From assembly GCA_016713105.1 (NCBI GenBank), contig JADJPS010000018.1, positions 496,001 to 560,000 of the forward strand: a stretch of 64,000 bases of DNA. Reading direction: 5' to 3'. This DNA comes from Devosia sp. (GTDB lineage Bacteria; Pseudomonadota; Alphaproteobacteria; Rhizobiales; Devosiaceae). This document shows, one piece after another, positions 44,013 through 53,919 of the stretch (its first letter is position 1; every line of letters starts with the position of its first letter). The notes beneath the pieces are model-generated. The model saw only the letters and a list, made by a program, of their open reading frames with translations. It did no database searches and was not told the origin of the DNA. The translations under genes and the position numbers were made by a program.

Positions 44013-44269
44013 ATTTCGTCTTCGATGAAGACGCCTGGGAAGACTACCTGCACTGGCAGCGGACCGACCCGGTCAGGCTGCGCAAGCTGAATCGTCTAAT
44101 CGAAGAATGCATGCGCACACCGTTCTCAGGCATCGGCAAACCAGAGGCGCTCAGGGAAGACTTGTCGGGCTGGTGGTCGCGCCGGATCGATGGGGAACAC
44201 CGACTCGTCTATCGCGTCAAAGGCGATGACCTGATGATCGCCCAGTGCCGTTTCCACTACCACAAGTAG
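44009..44269 (+). CDS. yoeB: Type II toxin, YoeB family mRNA interferase
   Basis: 86 residues. A ribosome-dependent endoribonuclease of the RelE/YoeB fold. The start MNFVFDEDAWEDYLHWQRTD, the segment GIGKPEALREDLSGWWSRRI and the end HRLVYRVKGD...CRFHYHK match YoeB, and the catalytic Glu, Arg and terminal His are all present, so it should be active. GTG start overlapping the antitoxin stop. Its own stop is 1 base from the convergent UVR-motif gene. Confidence 0.9.
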   Translation: MNFVFDEDAWEDYLHWQRTDPVRLRKLNRLIEECMRTPFSGIGKPEALREDLSGWWSRRIDGEHRLVYRVKGDDLMIAQCRFHYHK

Positions 44270-44270
44270 C

Positions 44271-44525
44271 CTACCGCTTCCGCCCCTTCACGTTGGTCAT
44301 CAGGTCCGGTTTCCTCGGCGGCTTCCAGCCCTCGGGCGGTTCGGCAACCGGGATGTTGGTGCCCAGCCCCATCTGCCCCGGCGGCGGCTTGCGTACCGCC
44401 GGCCCCTTGAGGTCGGCGATCTGGTCCCTAAGCCGCGCCGCGCGCTCGAAATCATCCGACGCCGCGGCCGCCGCCATCTGCGCCTCGAGCTCGATGATCC
44501 TGCGATGGATGGACTGCGACGACAT
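44271..44525 (-). CDS. Small UvrB/UvrC-motif protein
   Basis: 84 residues. The N-terminal half is a UVR motif (ELEAQMAAAAASDDFERAAR, then LRDQIADL), the helical hairpin through which UvrB and UvrC meet. The C-terminal half is Pro/Gly/Lys rich (GWKPPRKPDLMTNVKGRKR). It is too small to be UvrB itself. Similar stand-alone proteins are often annotated in alphaproteobacteria; a link to repair is inferred from the motif and from the DNA ligase gene upstream. Confidence 0.75.
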   Translation of the reverse strand: MSSQSIHRRIIELEAQMAAAAASDDFERAARLRDQIADLKGPAVRKPPPGQMGLGTNIPVAEPPEGWKPPRKPDLMTNVKGRKR

Positions 44526-44549
44526 CTTCTGCTCCCTGCGGCAGTGGCA

Positions 44550-44580
44550 CCCTCACCCTGAGCTTGTCGAAGGGCGAGGG
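44550..44580. repeat. Short extragenic palindrome
   Basis: CCCTCACCCTGAGCTTGTCG followed by AAGGGCGAGGG; the outer arms CCCTC/GAGGG and the inner CCTGAGCTTGTCGAAGG are typical of a widely scattered alphaproteobacterial extragenic repeat. It fills the gap between the ligase stop and the UVR gene start. Confidence 0.65.
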
Positions 44581-44591
44581 CCGGCACAAGC

Positions 44592-46187
44592 CTAGGTCGC
44601 CTCGATGAACCCCAGCATGTCGGCGAGCGTCGCGGCCTCGCTGGCCGGCTTGTCCCACCTGATCCGGTTGATGCGGGGAAAGCGCAGCGCCACGCCGGAC
44701 TTGTGCCGGCCCGAGACCTGCGCGGCATCGAACGCCACCTCGAACACCAGTTCCTTGCTGACCTCGCGCACCGGCCCGAAGCTGGCGACCGTGTTGTTGC
44801 GCACCCAGCGGTCGAGCTGTTTCAGCTCCTCGTCGGTGAAACCGAAATAGGCCTTGCCGATCGGGACGATCTCGTTGCCCTTCCACACCCCGAACGTGTA
44901 GTCCGAATAAAACGACGAGCGCTTGCCGTGGCCGCGCTGCGCATACATCAGCACGGCGTCGATGACATTGGGGTCGCGCTTCCATTTGAACCACAGCCCC
45001 TTGGGCCGGCCGGGCACGTAGGTCGAACTCCGGAGCTTCAGCATCACGCCCTCGTGCCCATGCTCGGCCGCGCCGCGCCGGCGCATCTCGGCCAGTTCCT
45101 CCCAGCCGGCAAAGGGCAGCACCGGCGACAGGTCGAGCCGCGTCTGCGGATTCCGGTCGAACCAGGCCTCGAGCCGCCGCCGCCGCGCGCTCCATGGCAG
45201 GGCGCGGATATCGGCATTGCCGTCGAACAGCATGTCGTAGACCCGGATGAAGCCCGGATAGGCCGTGAGATGCTTGCCCAGCGCCGTCTTGCGGTTGAGC
45301 CGCTGCTGCAGGTCGTTGAACGGCAGGGGCTCGAAATCGGCCCCGACCAGCAGTTCGCCATCCAGCACCGCATCGCCGAACACCGCCTCCACCACGTCCG
45401 GGAAGGCCGCCGCGATATCGTCGCCGGTGCGCGAGAACAGCGATACGCGGCCCTTCGAGGCGGTCAGTTGCACCCTGATGCCGTCCCACTTCCATTCGGC
45501 GACGAAATCGCCCGGACAAAGCTTTTCGAGGTCCTTTTCCGCATCGATCGGATTGCTGAGCATCAGCGGATGGAATCGCGCCGTATGGTCGATGTCGGGC
45601 CGCTCCGCCTTATCGCCCAGCCAGTCGAAGAGGTCCGTGTAGGGCACGCTCAGCCCGTTCCACACCTCCTCGATCTGCTGCAGGTCCTTGCCGCTCATTT
45701 CGGCCAGGGCGGTCTTGGCCAGCCGCGCCGAAAGCCCGATGCGCAGCGCCCCGGTCGCGAACTTCACCAGCGCCCAGCGCTCGTTGATCGTGGCGGAGGT
45801 GAGGAGCGAGCCGATCAGCCGCGGCAGTTCCGCCTTGCTGGTGATGTTGAACCTGTCGACGAGCCCCGAGAGCGTCGGCAGCGGCTCCGCCTCGCCCGGA
45901 TCCTTCGCGACGGCATGATGCGGCCAGATCAGCGCGATGGTCTCGCCCAGGTCGCCGACATAGTCGTAGCTGAGCGCGAACAGATGCGGGTCGACCTCGG
46001 CCAGCACCACCTCCTTGAGCACCGCGGGCTTGACGTTCCTGAAGCTCAGTGCCCCGGTGAGGATGGCGAGCGCGATGCCCCGGTCCGGGTCGGGCGTATC
46101 GCGGAAATAGGCGCCAAGCGCCTCGACCTTGCGGTTGCGCGAGGGCGTCAGAGCCAGCAGTTCGAGCAGTTGCGCGAAGCGCCTCAT
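44592..46187 (-). CDS. ATP-dependent DNA ligase (ligase-associated repair operon type)
   Basis: 531 residues. The N-terminal ligase domain is followed by the nucleotidyltransferase core with the adenylation motif EWKWDGIRVQ (Lys is the AMP-accepting residue), FSRTGDDIAAAFPDVVEA, LDGELLVG, HEGVMLKLRSSTYVPGR and LWFKWKRDP. An OB-fold end follows. This is the ligase type found beside an MBL-fold exonuclease, described as involved in cisplatin-type damage response. The start at 46187 overlaps the exonuclease stop (ATGA). Confidence 0.9.
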   Translation of the reverse strand: MRRFAQLLELLALTPSRNRKVEALGAYFRDTPDPDRGIALAILTGALSFRNVKPAVLKEVVLAEVDPHLFALSYDYVGDLGETIALIWPHHAVAKDPGEAEPLPTLSGLVDRFNITSKAELPRLIGSLLTSATINERWALVKFATGALRIGLSARLAKTALAEMSGKDLQQIEEVWNGLSVPYTDLFDWLGDKAERPDIDHTARFHPLMLSNPIDAEKDLEKLCPGDFVAEWKWDGIRVQLTASKGRVSLFSRTGDDIAAAFPDVVEAVFGDAVLDGELLVGADFEPLPFNDLQQRLNRKTALGKHLTAYPGFIRVYDMLFDGNADIRALPWSARRRRLEAWFDRNPQTRLDLSPVLPFAGWEELAEMRRRGAAEHGHEGVMLKLRSSTYVPGRPKGLWFKWKRDPNVIDAVLMYAQRGHGKRSSFYSDYTFGVWKGNEIVPIGKAYFGFTDEELKQLDRWVRNNTVASFGPVREVSKELVFEVAFDAAQVSGRHKSGVALRFPRINRIRWDKPASEAATLADMLGFIEAT

Positions 46188-47191
46188 TCCTCCTCTCCCG
46201 CGTCGCCGTCGTCCTCGAAGGCCTTGATGCTGAGTGGCTCCGCCTCGAGCCCGCGCGTCTTGCACTGGTAAACCAGCGCGTCCTCGCGCCCATGCGTCAC
46301 CCACACCTTCTGCGCTCCGGTATCGGCGATGGTCTGGTTGAGTTCGTTCCAGTCGGCATGATCCGAGATCACCAGCGGCAGCTCGACCCCGCTCTGCCGG
46401 GCCCGCTGCTTGACACTCATCCAGCCCGAGGCCACCGCCAGCACCGGGTCGGGCAGCCGCCGGCTCCAGCGATCCTTGAGCGCCGAGGGCGGCGCGACGA
46501 CGATCCGGCCCTCGAGCTCCGCCTTGCTTGCCTCGAGCGAGGGCTTCAGCGCCCCCAGCCGGATGCCGCGTTCCTCGTAGAGCTCGCAGAGCCGGAGCAT
46601 CGCGCCGTGGAGGTAGATCGGCGCGTCGTAGCCGGCGTCGCGGATGAGCGCGATCACCCGCTGCGCCTTGCCCAGCGCGTAGCAGCCCACGACATGCGCC
46701 CGGTCTGGAAAGGCAGCCGCCGAGCGCAGCAGCCGGCCGATCTCGTCGCGCGGGTCGGGGTGCTGGAACACCGGCAGTCCGAACGTCGCCTCGGTGACGA
46801 GGAGATCGCAAGCCGCCAGCTCGAACGGCTGCGCCGTCCGGTCGGGCAGCCGCTTGTAGTCGCCGGTGACCACGATCCGCTGGCCCCGGTGCTCGAGCAG
46901 CACCTGCGCCGAGCCCAGGATATGCCCGGCCGGAACGAATGTGATGGCGACATCGTCGACGGTGAGCCGTTCCCCGAAATCGAGCGGCTGGAACTCCCGC
47001 GCGCAGTCGGCGCCGTAGCGCGCCTGCATGATGGCGATGGTGTCCGGCGTCGCCAGCACCGCGCCGTGGCCGGCGCGCGCGTGGTCGGCATGGCCATGCG
47101 TGATGATCGCCCGGGCCCGCGGCTGCGGCGGATCGATATAGGCGTCGATGGGCGTGACGCGAAGGTCGCGTTCGAGAAGCGGGGTCGGCAT
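46184..47191 (-). CDS. Ligase-associated MBL-fold DNA exonuclease
   Basis: 335 residues of the metallo-beta-lactamase/beta-CASP fold. The metal motif ITHGHADHARAGH is near residue 30, with VPAGHILGSAQVLLEH, VVTGDYKR and a late LVISDHADWNEL. The family processes DNA ends together with the ligase encoded next; in many genomes a Lhr-type helicase and a phosphoesterase complete the set, but neither is in this window (the next gene upstream is an aldo/keto reductase on the other strand). Confidence 0.9.
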   Translation of the reverse strand: MPTPLLERDLRVTPIDAYIDPPQPRARAIITHGHADHARAGHGAVLATPDTIAIMQARYGADCAREFQPLDFGERLTVDDVAITFVPAGHILGSAQVLLEHRGQRIVVTGDYKRLPDRTAQPFELAACDLLVTEATFGLPVFQHPDPRDEIGRLLRSAAAFPDRAHVVGCYALGKAQRVIALIRDAGYDAPIYLHGAMLRLCELYEERGIRLGALKPSLEASKAELEGRIVVAPPSALKDRWSRRLPDPVLAVASGWMSVKQRARQSGVELPLVISDHADWNELNQTIADTGAQKVWVTHGREDALVYQCKTRGLEAEPLSIKAFEDDGDAGEEE

Positions 47192-47344
47192 GCGAGCAGT
47201 GTAACGTCAGCGGCCGGGCGGTGGTTCAACTTTTCGCCGGGCGGCCCCGGATCGTCCTGTTGGCTCACGCGGGTTCCCTGGACAATCGCCACTTCCACCT
47301 GTTGCCGCCGGAGGCTATGAGACGCTGAACGAGGAGAAGCGGCG

Positions 47345-48325
47345 ATGAACACGCGCAAACTGGGCAAGACGGGCTACGAGGTCTCGGAAATCGGGCTCGG
47401 CACCTCGCAACTGGGCGAGAGCTTCGGGGCGCTGAACGACGAGACCGCCGCCGACATCCTGAAGACCGCGCGCAGCCTCGACGTCAATTTCTGGGACACC
47501 GCCGACGTCTATGGCGGTGGTCAGTCGGAGAGCCGCATCGGCGGCTTCAAAGACAAGAAGGGCGTGTTCGTCGCCACCAAGCTGGGGCGCAACGGCGGCA
47601 TTTTCCCCGGCATGACCGGTTTCAACCGCAAGAACGTCAAGCTCAGCCTCACCGGCTCGCTGAAGCGGCTCGGAGTCGAGACGCTCGACCTGGCGCAGTT
47701 GCATTGCGTGCCCACCGACCTGCTGCGCGACGGCGAGATCTTCACCATCATGGACGACCTGCGCGACGAGGGCCTGATGCGCCACTACGGCGCCAGCGTC
47801 GAGAACGTCGAGGAGGCGCTGCTCTGCCTGCGCCATTCCGGCGTCGCGACGCTGCAGATCATCTTCAACCTGTTCCGGCAGGACTATGCCGACGAAGTGC
47901 TGCCCAAGGCGCGCGCCCAGGATGTCGGCATCATCGTGCGCCTGCCGCTCGCCTCGGGCCTGCTGTCGGGCAAGTGGAACAAGGACACCAGGTTCGCCGC
48001 CACCGACCACCGCAACTTCAATGCCAATGGCGAGAAGTTCAATGTCGGCGAGACCTTCTCGGGCCTGCCGTTCGCCAAGGGTATCGAACTCGCCGACCAG
48101 CTCAAGCAGATGATCCCGGCGAACTACCCGCTCAGCCAGTTCGCGCTGCGCTGGCTGCTCGACCACCCGGCCGTCTCGACCGTCATCGCCGGGGTGACCA
48201 GGCCCGACCAGCTGCGTGCCAATGCCGATGCGAGCCGGCGCGACCCGATCGATCCGGCCCTCATCGAGGAACTGAAGGGCTGGTACGCGGACAAGGTGAA
48301 GCCGAACATCCGGGGACGGATCTAG
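47345..48325 (+). CDS. Aldo/keto reductase
   Basis: 326 residues, TIM barrel, NADPH-dependent. The catalytic tetrad is visible: Asp and Tyr in WDTADVYGGGQSE, Lys in VFVATKLGRN and His in LAQLHCVPTDLL. The C-terminal nucleotide-binding part has TVIAGVTRPDQLRANADAS. The N-terminus MNTRKLGKTGYEVSEIGLGT is typical. GAGGAG precedes the ATG. The substrate is unknown. A repeat and poly-G block follow. Confidence 0.92.
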   Translation: MNTRKLGKTGYEVSEIGLGTSQLGESFGALNDETAADILKTARSLDVNFWDTADVYGGGQSESRIGGFKDKKGVFVATKLGRNGGIFPGMTGFNRKNVKLSLTGSLKRLGVETLDLAQLHCVPTDLLRDGEIFTIMDDLRDEGLMRHYGASVENVEEALLCLRHSGVATLQIIFNLFRQDYADEVLPKARAQDVGIIVRLPLASGLLSGKWNKDTRFAATDHRNFNANGEKFNVGETFSGLPFAKGIELADQLKQMIPANYPLSQFALRWLLDHPAVSTVIAGVTRPDQLRANADASRRDPIDPALIEELKGWYADKVKPNIRGRI

Positions 48326-48329
48326 TCGT

Positions 48330-48435
48330 CCCCTCACCGGGCGCTTCGCGCCACCCTCTCCCTCATGGGGGAGAGGGGCGCGGCCGGCCGCCCCCGGGAG
48401 AGGGGGTGGATCGGCCGAAGGCCGAGACGGTGTGA
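48330..48435. repeat. REP-like palindromic region
   Basis: GTCCCCTCACCGGGCGCTTC, GCCACCCTCTCCCTC and ATGGGGGAGAGGGG, then GGGAGAGGGGGTGG and CGGTGTGAGGGG. The outer CCCCTCACCG and CGGTGTGAGGGG arms can pair. The right arm runs straight into the poly-G tract. Confidence 0.65.
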
Positions 48436-48591
<156 letters not shown>

Positions 48592-48682
48592 GCGCGCCTC
48601 CCCATCCGGCCAGCCCCCTTCCATCCTCGCCTGCCGCTCCCTAGATTACCACCCACCCTCCTCTTTTCGAGTACTCTCCCAG

Positions 48683-51598
48683 ATGTCCGAACACCCCGCC
48701 TTCGAACTCGTCCGCGAACAGCAGATCGGGGAGATCAGTTCGCTGGCCAGGCTCTACCGGCACAAGAAGACTGGGGCGGAGGTGCTGAGCCTCGTCAACG
48801 ACGACGAGAACAAGGTGTTCGGCATCACCTTCAAGACCCCGCCCGAGGATTCGACCGGGGTGGCGCATATCCTCGAGCATTCGGTCCTGTGCGGTTCCCG
48901 CAAGTACCCGGTGAAAAAGCCCTTCGTCGAACTGCTCAAGGGCTCGCTCCACACCTTCCTCAATGCCATGACGTTCTCGGACAAGACCGCCTATCCGGTG
49001 GCCAGCCAGAACCTCAAGGATTTCTACAACCTCGTCGACGTCTATCTCGACGCCGTGCTGTTCCCGCTGATCACCGAGGATACCTTCCGCCAGGAGGGCT
49101 GGCACTACGAACTCGACAGCACCCAGGGGCCGATGGTGTTCAAGGGCGTGGTGTTCAACGAGATGAAGGGCGCCTATTCCTCGGCCGCCGCGCTGCTCGG
49201 CAAGGTCAGCCAGCTCTCGCTCTACCCGGACAATGCCTACGGGGTGAATTCGGGCGGCGATCCCAAGTCGATCCCCGACCTCACCTACGCCTATTTCAAG
49301 AACTTCCACGCCAAGTACTACCACCCGTCCAACGCCCGGGTGGTGTTCTACGGCGATGACGATCCGGCGCAGCGGCTGGAGATCCTCGATGGCTATTTCA
49401 GCCAGTTCGACAGGATCGACCCCAAGTCGCGGATCGCCTTGCAGTCGCGCTGGAGCGCGCCGAAGAAGCTGCACGAGACCTACGCGGCGAGCGAGGCCGA
49501 GCTGGGCAAGAAGACTGCCATGGTGTCGGTCAACTGGATGGTCGACGAGATCACCGATCCCGAGACCGTGCTGGCGCTCAACGTGCTGGAATCGATCCTT
49601 GTCGGCACGCCGGCAGCGCCGCTCAGGAAGGCGATGATCGATTCCGGGCTCGGCGAGGGGATGACCGGCTCGGGCTATGCCGATGGCATCCGGCAGCCCT
49701 ATTTCACCTTCGGGCTCAAGGGCATCGAGGACGACGCGGCCGACAAGGTCGAGGCGCTGATCGTCGAGACGCTGGAAAGGCTCAGCGTCGAGGGGATCGA
49801 CCCCAAGACCGTGGAAGCGGCGATGAACTCGGCGGAATTCGCGCTCCGGGAAAACAACACCGGCTCGTTCCCGCGCGGCATCGCGCTGATGTTCCGCTCG
49901 CTCGGCACCTGGCTCTATGACGGCGACCCGCTGACGCCCCTGAGCTTCGAGGCGCCGCTGTCGGCGCTGAAGCACCGGCTCGCCAGTGGCGAGCAGGTGT
50001 TCGAGGGGCTGATCAAGACCCATATCCTCGACAACCGCCACCGCACCACCGTGCTGCTTACCGCCGATCCGGGCAAGGCCGCAGCCGACGCGGCCGAGGA
50101 GCGGGCCCGGCTCGACGCGGCGCAAGCGGGGCTCGACGAAAAGGGCATCGCCGAAGTCGCCGAGCAGACCCGGCGTTTGAAGGCATTGCAGGATCTTGGC
50201 GATTCGCCCGAGGCGCTCTCGAAAATCCCGACGCTGACGCTCAGCGACCTGCCGCGCACCAACAAGCCGATCCCGATCGTCCACGAAGAGCTGGCGGGGG
50301 TGCCGGTCTATACCCACGACCTCGCTACCAATGGGGTGATCTATCTCGATCTCGGTTTCGACCTCAAGGCGCTGCCGGGCCGCCTGCTGCCCTACCTGCC
50401 GCTGTTCACCCGGGCGTTGACGCAGACCGGCACCGGCACCGAGGATTTCGTGGCGCTGACGCAGCGCATCGGCCGCACCACCGGCGGCGTCGGCGCCAGC
50501 CGCTGGGTGACCAGCCGGCGCGACGGCAATGGCACCGCGGCGCGGCTGTTCATGCGCGGCAAGGCCACCGTCGACCATATCAGCGACATGCTCTCGATCA
50601 TGACCGACGTGCTGACCGACGCCCGCCTCGACAACCGCGAGCGCATCCGCCAGATGGTGCTCGAGAGCAAGGCCGGCTTCGAGAGTTCGCTGGCCGGCAT
50701 GGGCAACGGCATCGTCTCGATGCGGGTCAAGGCCGGGTTCAGCGAGGCCGACTGGCTGAACGAGAAGCTCGGCGGCGTCAGCCACTACTTCTTCCTCAAG
50801 GACCTCGCAGCCCAGATCGAGGGCAACTGGCCGGCCGTTGCCGCGGCGCTCGAGGAGATCCGCTCCCTCCTGATCGGTCGCTCGGCACTGGTGGCCAACG
50901 TCACCGCCGACGGCTTCGCGACCGCCACGCTCAGGCCGCAGCTCGAGGCCTTCCTCGCCTCACTCCCCGCCGGCGGTCGCTCCTCCGAGGGTTGGGGGTT
51001 CACGCCCGGCCCGGTGTCCGAAGGCCTGACCTTTCCGGGCCAGGTCAACTACGTCGCCAAGGGCGCCAGCCTGAAGGCACTCGGCTTCGAGCCGACCGGC
51101 GCCACCGCGGTGGCCATCAAGCACCTCAATACCACCTACCTGTGGGACAAGGTGAGGGTACAGGGCGGCGCCTATGGCGGCTCATCCGGCCTCGATCCCT
51201 TTGCCGGCACCTTCGCCTTCACCTCCTACCGCGACCCCAACCTCGTCGACACGCTCGACGTCTATGACGGCGCCGCGAAGTTCCTCGAGGCCGGGGTCGG
51301 CGAACAGGACCTGGTGCGCTCGGTGATCGGCGTCATCGGTTCGGTTGATACCTACCGGCTCCCCGATTCCAAGGGCTTCACCTCGCTCCTGTGGGAACTG
51401 ACCGGCGATACCGAGGCGGACCGCCAGCGTCGGCGCGACGAGATCCTTGCGGCCTCGAACCAGGACTTCAGGGCTCTCGCCGCGGCGCTCCAGCAGGTGG
51501 CGCGGCACGGGCAGGTGGTGGTGCTGGGCTCGGAGACCGCGATCAGGGCAGCCAACGAAGAGCGCGACAATTTTCTCAAGGTGACAAAGGTGCTCTGA
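48683..51598 (+). CDS. M16C (presequence protease-like) metallopeptidase
   Basis: 971 residues. The inverted zinc motif HXXEH is in TGVAHILEHSVLCGS near residue 60; the distal Glu ligand region follows (GVVFNEMKGAYSS). The protein is made of four M16 repeats, and the long second half contains the conserved ENNTGSFPRGIALM and VRVQGGAYGGSSGLDPFAG. The family degrades peptides up to about 60 residues in a closed chamber. There is no signal peptide. ATG 48683 (MSEHPAFELVREQQIGEISS) is the true start; an open Gly-coding frame through the poly-G block upstream is not protein. Confidence 0.93.
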   Translation: MSEHPAFELVREQQIGEISSLARLYRHKKTGAEVLSLVNDDENKVFGITFKTPPEDSTGVAHILEHSVLCGSRKYPVKKPFVELLKGSLHTFLNAMTFSDKTAYPVASQNLKDFYNLVDVYLDAVLFPLITEDTFRQEGWHYELDSTQGPMVFKGVVFNEMKGAYSSAAALLGKVSQLSLYPDNAYGVNSGGDPKSIPDLTYAYFKNFHAKYYHPSNARVVFYGDDDPAQRLEILDGYFSQFDRIDPKSRIALQSRWSAPKKLHETYAASEAELGKKTAMVSVNWMVDEITDPETVLALNVLESILVGTPAAPLRKAMIDSGLGEGMTGSGYADGIRQPYFTFGLKGIEDDAADKVEALIVETLERLSVEGIDPKTVEAAMNSAEFALRENNTGSFPRGIALMFRSLGTWLYDGDPLTPLSFEAPLSALKHRLASGEQVFEGLIKTHILDNRHRTTVLLTADPGKAAADAAEERARLDAAQAGLDEKGIAEVAEQTRRLKALQDLGDSPEALSKIPTLTLSDLPRTNKPIPIVHEELAGVPVYTHDLATNGVIYLDLGFDLKALPGRLLPYLPLFTRALTQTGTGTEDFVALTQRIGRTTGGVGASRWVTSRRDGNGTAARLFMRGKATVDHISDMLSIMTDVLTDARLDNRERIRQMVLESKAGFESSLAGMGNGIVSMRVKAGFSEADWLNEKLGGVSHYFFLKDLAAQIEGNWPAVAAALEEIRSLLIGRSALVANVTADGFATATLRPQLEAFLASLPAGGRSSEGWGFTPGPVSEGLTFPGQVNYVAKGASLKALGFEPTGATAVAIKHLNTTYLWDKVRVQGGAYGGSSGLDPFAGTFAFTSYRDPNLVDTLDVYDGAAKFLEAGVGEQDLVRSVIGVIGSVDTYRLPDSKGFTSLLWELTGDTEADRQRRRDEILAASNQDFRALAAALQQVARHGQVVVLGSETAIRAANEERDNFLKVTKVL

Positions 51599-51653
51599 GG
51601 GGTTCCATCGGCCACGGCGGCCTCCTATCTCAAGGCCAGAACAGGAAGCCATC

Positions 51654-52094
51654 ATGGTCGACACCGACAAGCACATCGTCTGCCCCGAATGCGGCGGCAC
51701 CAACCGGGTCGCGGCGGGCAAACCGCTCGCCATGGCCAAATGCGGCAAATGCCACGCCGATCTCTTCGCCGGGCACCCGGCCTCGGTCGATGCGGCGATC
51801 TTCGACAGGCAGATCACCCGTTCCGACGTGCCGGTGGTGGTCGACTTCTGGGCCGACTGGTGCGGCCCGTGCCACGCCATGGCACCTTCCTTCGAGGCGG
51901 CAGCGCGCGAACTCGAGCCGAAACTGCGTTTCCTCAAGCTCGATACCGAGGCCGAGCCTCAGGTTGCGGCCCGCTACAATATCCGCGGCATCCCCAACCT
52001 GATCGTGTTCAAGCACGGCAAGGTGCTGGCGCAGCGCGCCGGTGCCATGGATGCCCGGTCGCTCAAGGCCTGGCTGACGCCGTTTGCCGGTTAG
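51654..52094 (+). CDS. trxC: Thioredoxin 2
   Basis: 146 residues. TrxC is a cytoplasmic disulfide reductase with an extra N-terminal zinc-binding domain: CPECGG and CGKCHA (residues 10-33) provide the four cysteines. The thioredoxin domain has the active site WADWCGPCHAM near residue 69 and cis-Pro in RGIPNLIVFKHG. ATG 51654 follows AGGAAGCC. It is 55 bases after the peptidase gene, possibly in one transcript. Confidence 0.94.
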   Translation: MVDTDKHIVCPECGGTNRVAAGKPLAMAKCGKCHADLFAGHPASVDAAIFDRQITRSDVPVVVDFWADWCGPCHAMAPSFEAAARELEPKLRFLKLDTEAEPQVAARYNIRGIPNLIVFKHGKVLAQRAGAMDARSLKAWLTPFAG

Positions 52095-52211
52095 GCGAAG
52101 CATCCGGACGTGCTGAAGCGTTGCCCGTCCCTGCCGCATTGCGGGAACTGAGGATGCTGCCTGGGAGGGAACTTGCCGCGGGTACGGCTGTCCCCGGCCT
52201 GCGACGGCCCC

Positions 52212-53807
52212 TCAGTGCCGTTCCTTGGTCGTGTGGAAGGTGATGCTGGGCCAGTCGCGCTCGGCCCGGCCCAGCCACCAGACCGATTGCGCGAGATAGA
52301 CCGGGTCGCCGTACTTGTCCTCGGCCATTTCCAGCTTGTTGGTGGAGACGAAGCGCTCCAGTTCCTTCCTGTCGTCCGAGCTGATCCAGCGGGCGAGTTC
52401 GAAGTTGATCTGCTCGAAGCTGATCGGGACGTTGTACTCGGAGTTGATGCGGGACTGCAGCACTTCGAGCTGCAGCTGGCCGACGACGCCCACGATGTAG
52501 TCGGCACCGACCATGCGGCGGAAGATCTGCGCCACGCCTTCCTCGGCGAGATCGGAGAGTGCCTTGGCCAGCTGCTTGGCCTTCATCGGGTCCGAGAGCC
52601 GGACCCGCCGGATGATCTCGGGGGCGAAGTTCGGGATGCCGGTGACCTTGATCTGCGCGCCCTCGGTCAGCGTGTCGCCGACACTGAGGGTGCCATGGTT
52701 GGGGATACCGACGATGTCGCCGGCCACGGCCTCCTCGGCGAGTTCCCGGTCGTGCCCGAAAAAGAACATCGGATTGCTGACCGCCATGTCCTTGCCGGTC
52801 CTGACGTTCCTCAGACGCATCCCGCGCCTGAAGGTGCCCGAACTCAGACGCACGAAGGCGATGCGGTCGCGGTGGTTCTGGTCCATGTTGGCCTGGACCT
52901 TGAAGACGAAGCCCGTGACCTTGGCTCATCGGGGCTGATCGGTGCCGGTTCGGCCGGCTGCGGCCGCGGCCCGGGGGCCCAGGTGCCGAGCGCATGGAGC
53001 AGTTCGGGCACCGCGACGCTCTTCAGCGCCGAACCGAAGATCACCGGCGTCAGGTGCCCGGCACGGTAGGTCGCAAGGTCGAACTCCGGATAGCCGGCGC
53101 GCGCCAGGTCGAGGTTCTCGAGGCTCGCCCGGATCACCGGATCGGCATTGAGGGCCGCGTCGGCGAACAGATCATCGAGGGTGTCGAACGCCTTCAGTTC
53201 GACCCCGGCCGGGGTCAGCACGCGCTTCCCCACCAGGTCGACGATGCCCTTGAAATCGACGCCGCCACCGAGCGGCCAGACCACCGGCGTGACGTCGAGC
53301 GCCAGCGTATCGGCGATCTCGTCGAGGATGACCAGCGGGTCCTTGCCCTCGCGATCGACCTTGTTGGCAAAGGTGATGATCGGGATGTCCCGCAGCCGGC
53401 AGACCTCGAACAGCTTCAGCGTCTGCGCCTCGATGCCCTTTGGCGACGTCGATCACCATCACCGCCGCGTCAACCGCGGTGAGCGTGCGGTAGGTATCTT
53501 CGGAGAAGTCCGAGTGGCCGGGGGTATCGAGCAGGTTGAAGGTCAGCCCCAGGTGCTCGAAGGTCATCACCGAGGAGGTGATCGAGATGCCGCGCTGGCG
53601 CTCGATCTCCATCCAGTCCGAACGGGTGGCACGCTGGTTGGCGCGGTGCCGCACCTGCCCCGCCTGCTGGATGGCGCCCGAGGCGGCCAGCAGCTTCTCG
53701 GTCAGCGTGGTCTTGCCGGCGTCCGGATGCGAGATGATCGCAAAGGTCCGGCGCGCCTGGTAGGGCAGCAGTTTCGTGGCGGTCTGGGCCGGGGTCAGCG
53801 CGTTCAT
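52212..53807 (-). CDS. prfC: Peptide chain release factor 3, frame broken twice
   Basis: RF3 is a GTPase that recycles RF1/RF2 from the ribosome. The N-terminal G domain is clear: ISHPDAGKTTLTEKLL (P-loop), RGISITSSVMTFEH (switch I region) and LLDTPGHSDFSEDTYRTL (G3). Near 53441 one surplus base shifts the frame (DVAKG/IEAQTLKLFEV) and near 52925 one missing base restores it (PDE/AKVTGFVFKVQANMD). The two errors cancel, so the total of 1596 bases fits the normal 531 residues. The C-terminal domain (QIFRRMVGADYIVGVVGQLQ) is intact. Confidence 0.92.
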
Positions 53808-53860
53808 CGGCTCGCTCGATCTGGGAAGGCCGCTACATAGTGCGTCGCGCCGCACAATGC

Positions 53861-53892
53861 AAAAGGAACGGCGGCCCTGGCGGGCCGCCGTT
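53861..53892 (-). terminator. Rho-independent terminator of the first porin gene
   Basis: Perfect 11-bp stem 53867-53877 with 53882-53892 and a four-base loop, followed on the minus strand by CCTTTT (53866-53861). It lies just after the porin stop at 53920. Confidence 0.85.
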
Positions 53893-53919
53893 GCGGTCTC
53901 TTCTGCCGGCAGCGGCCGA

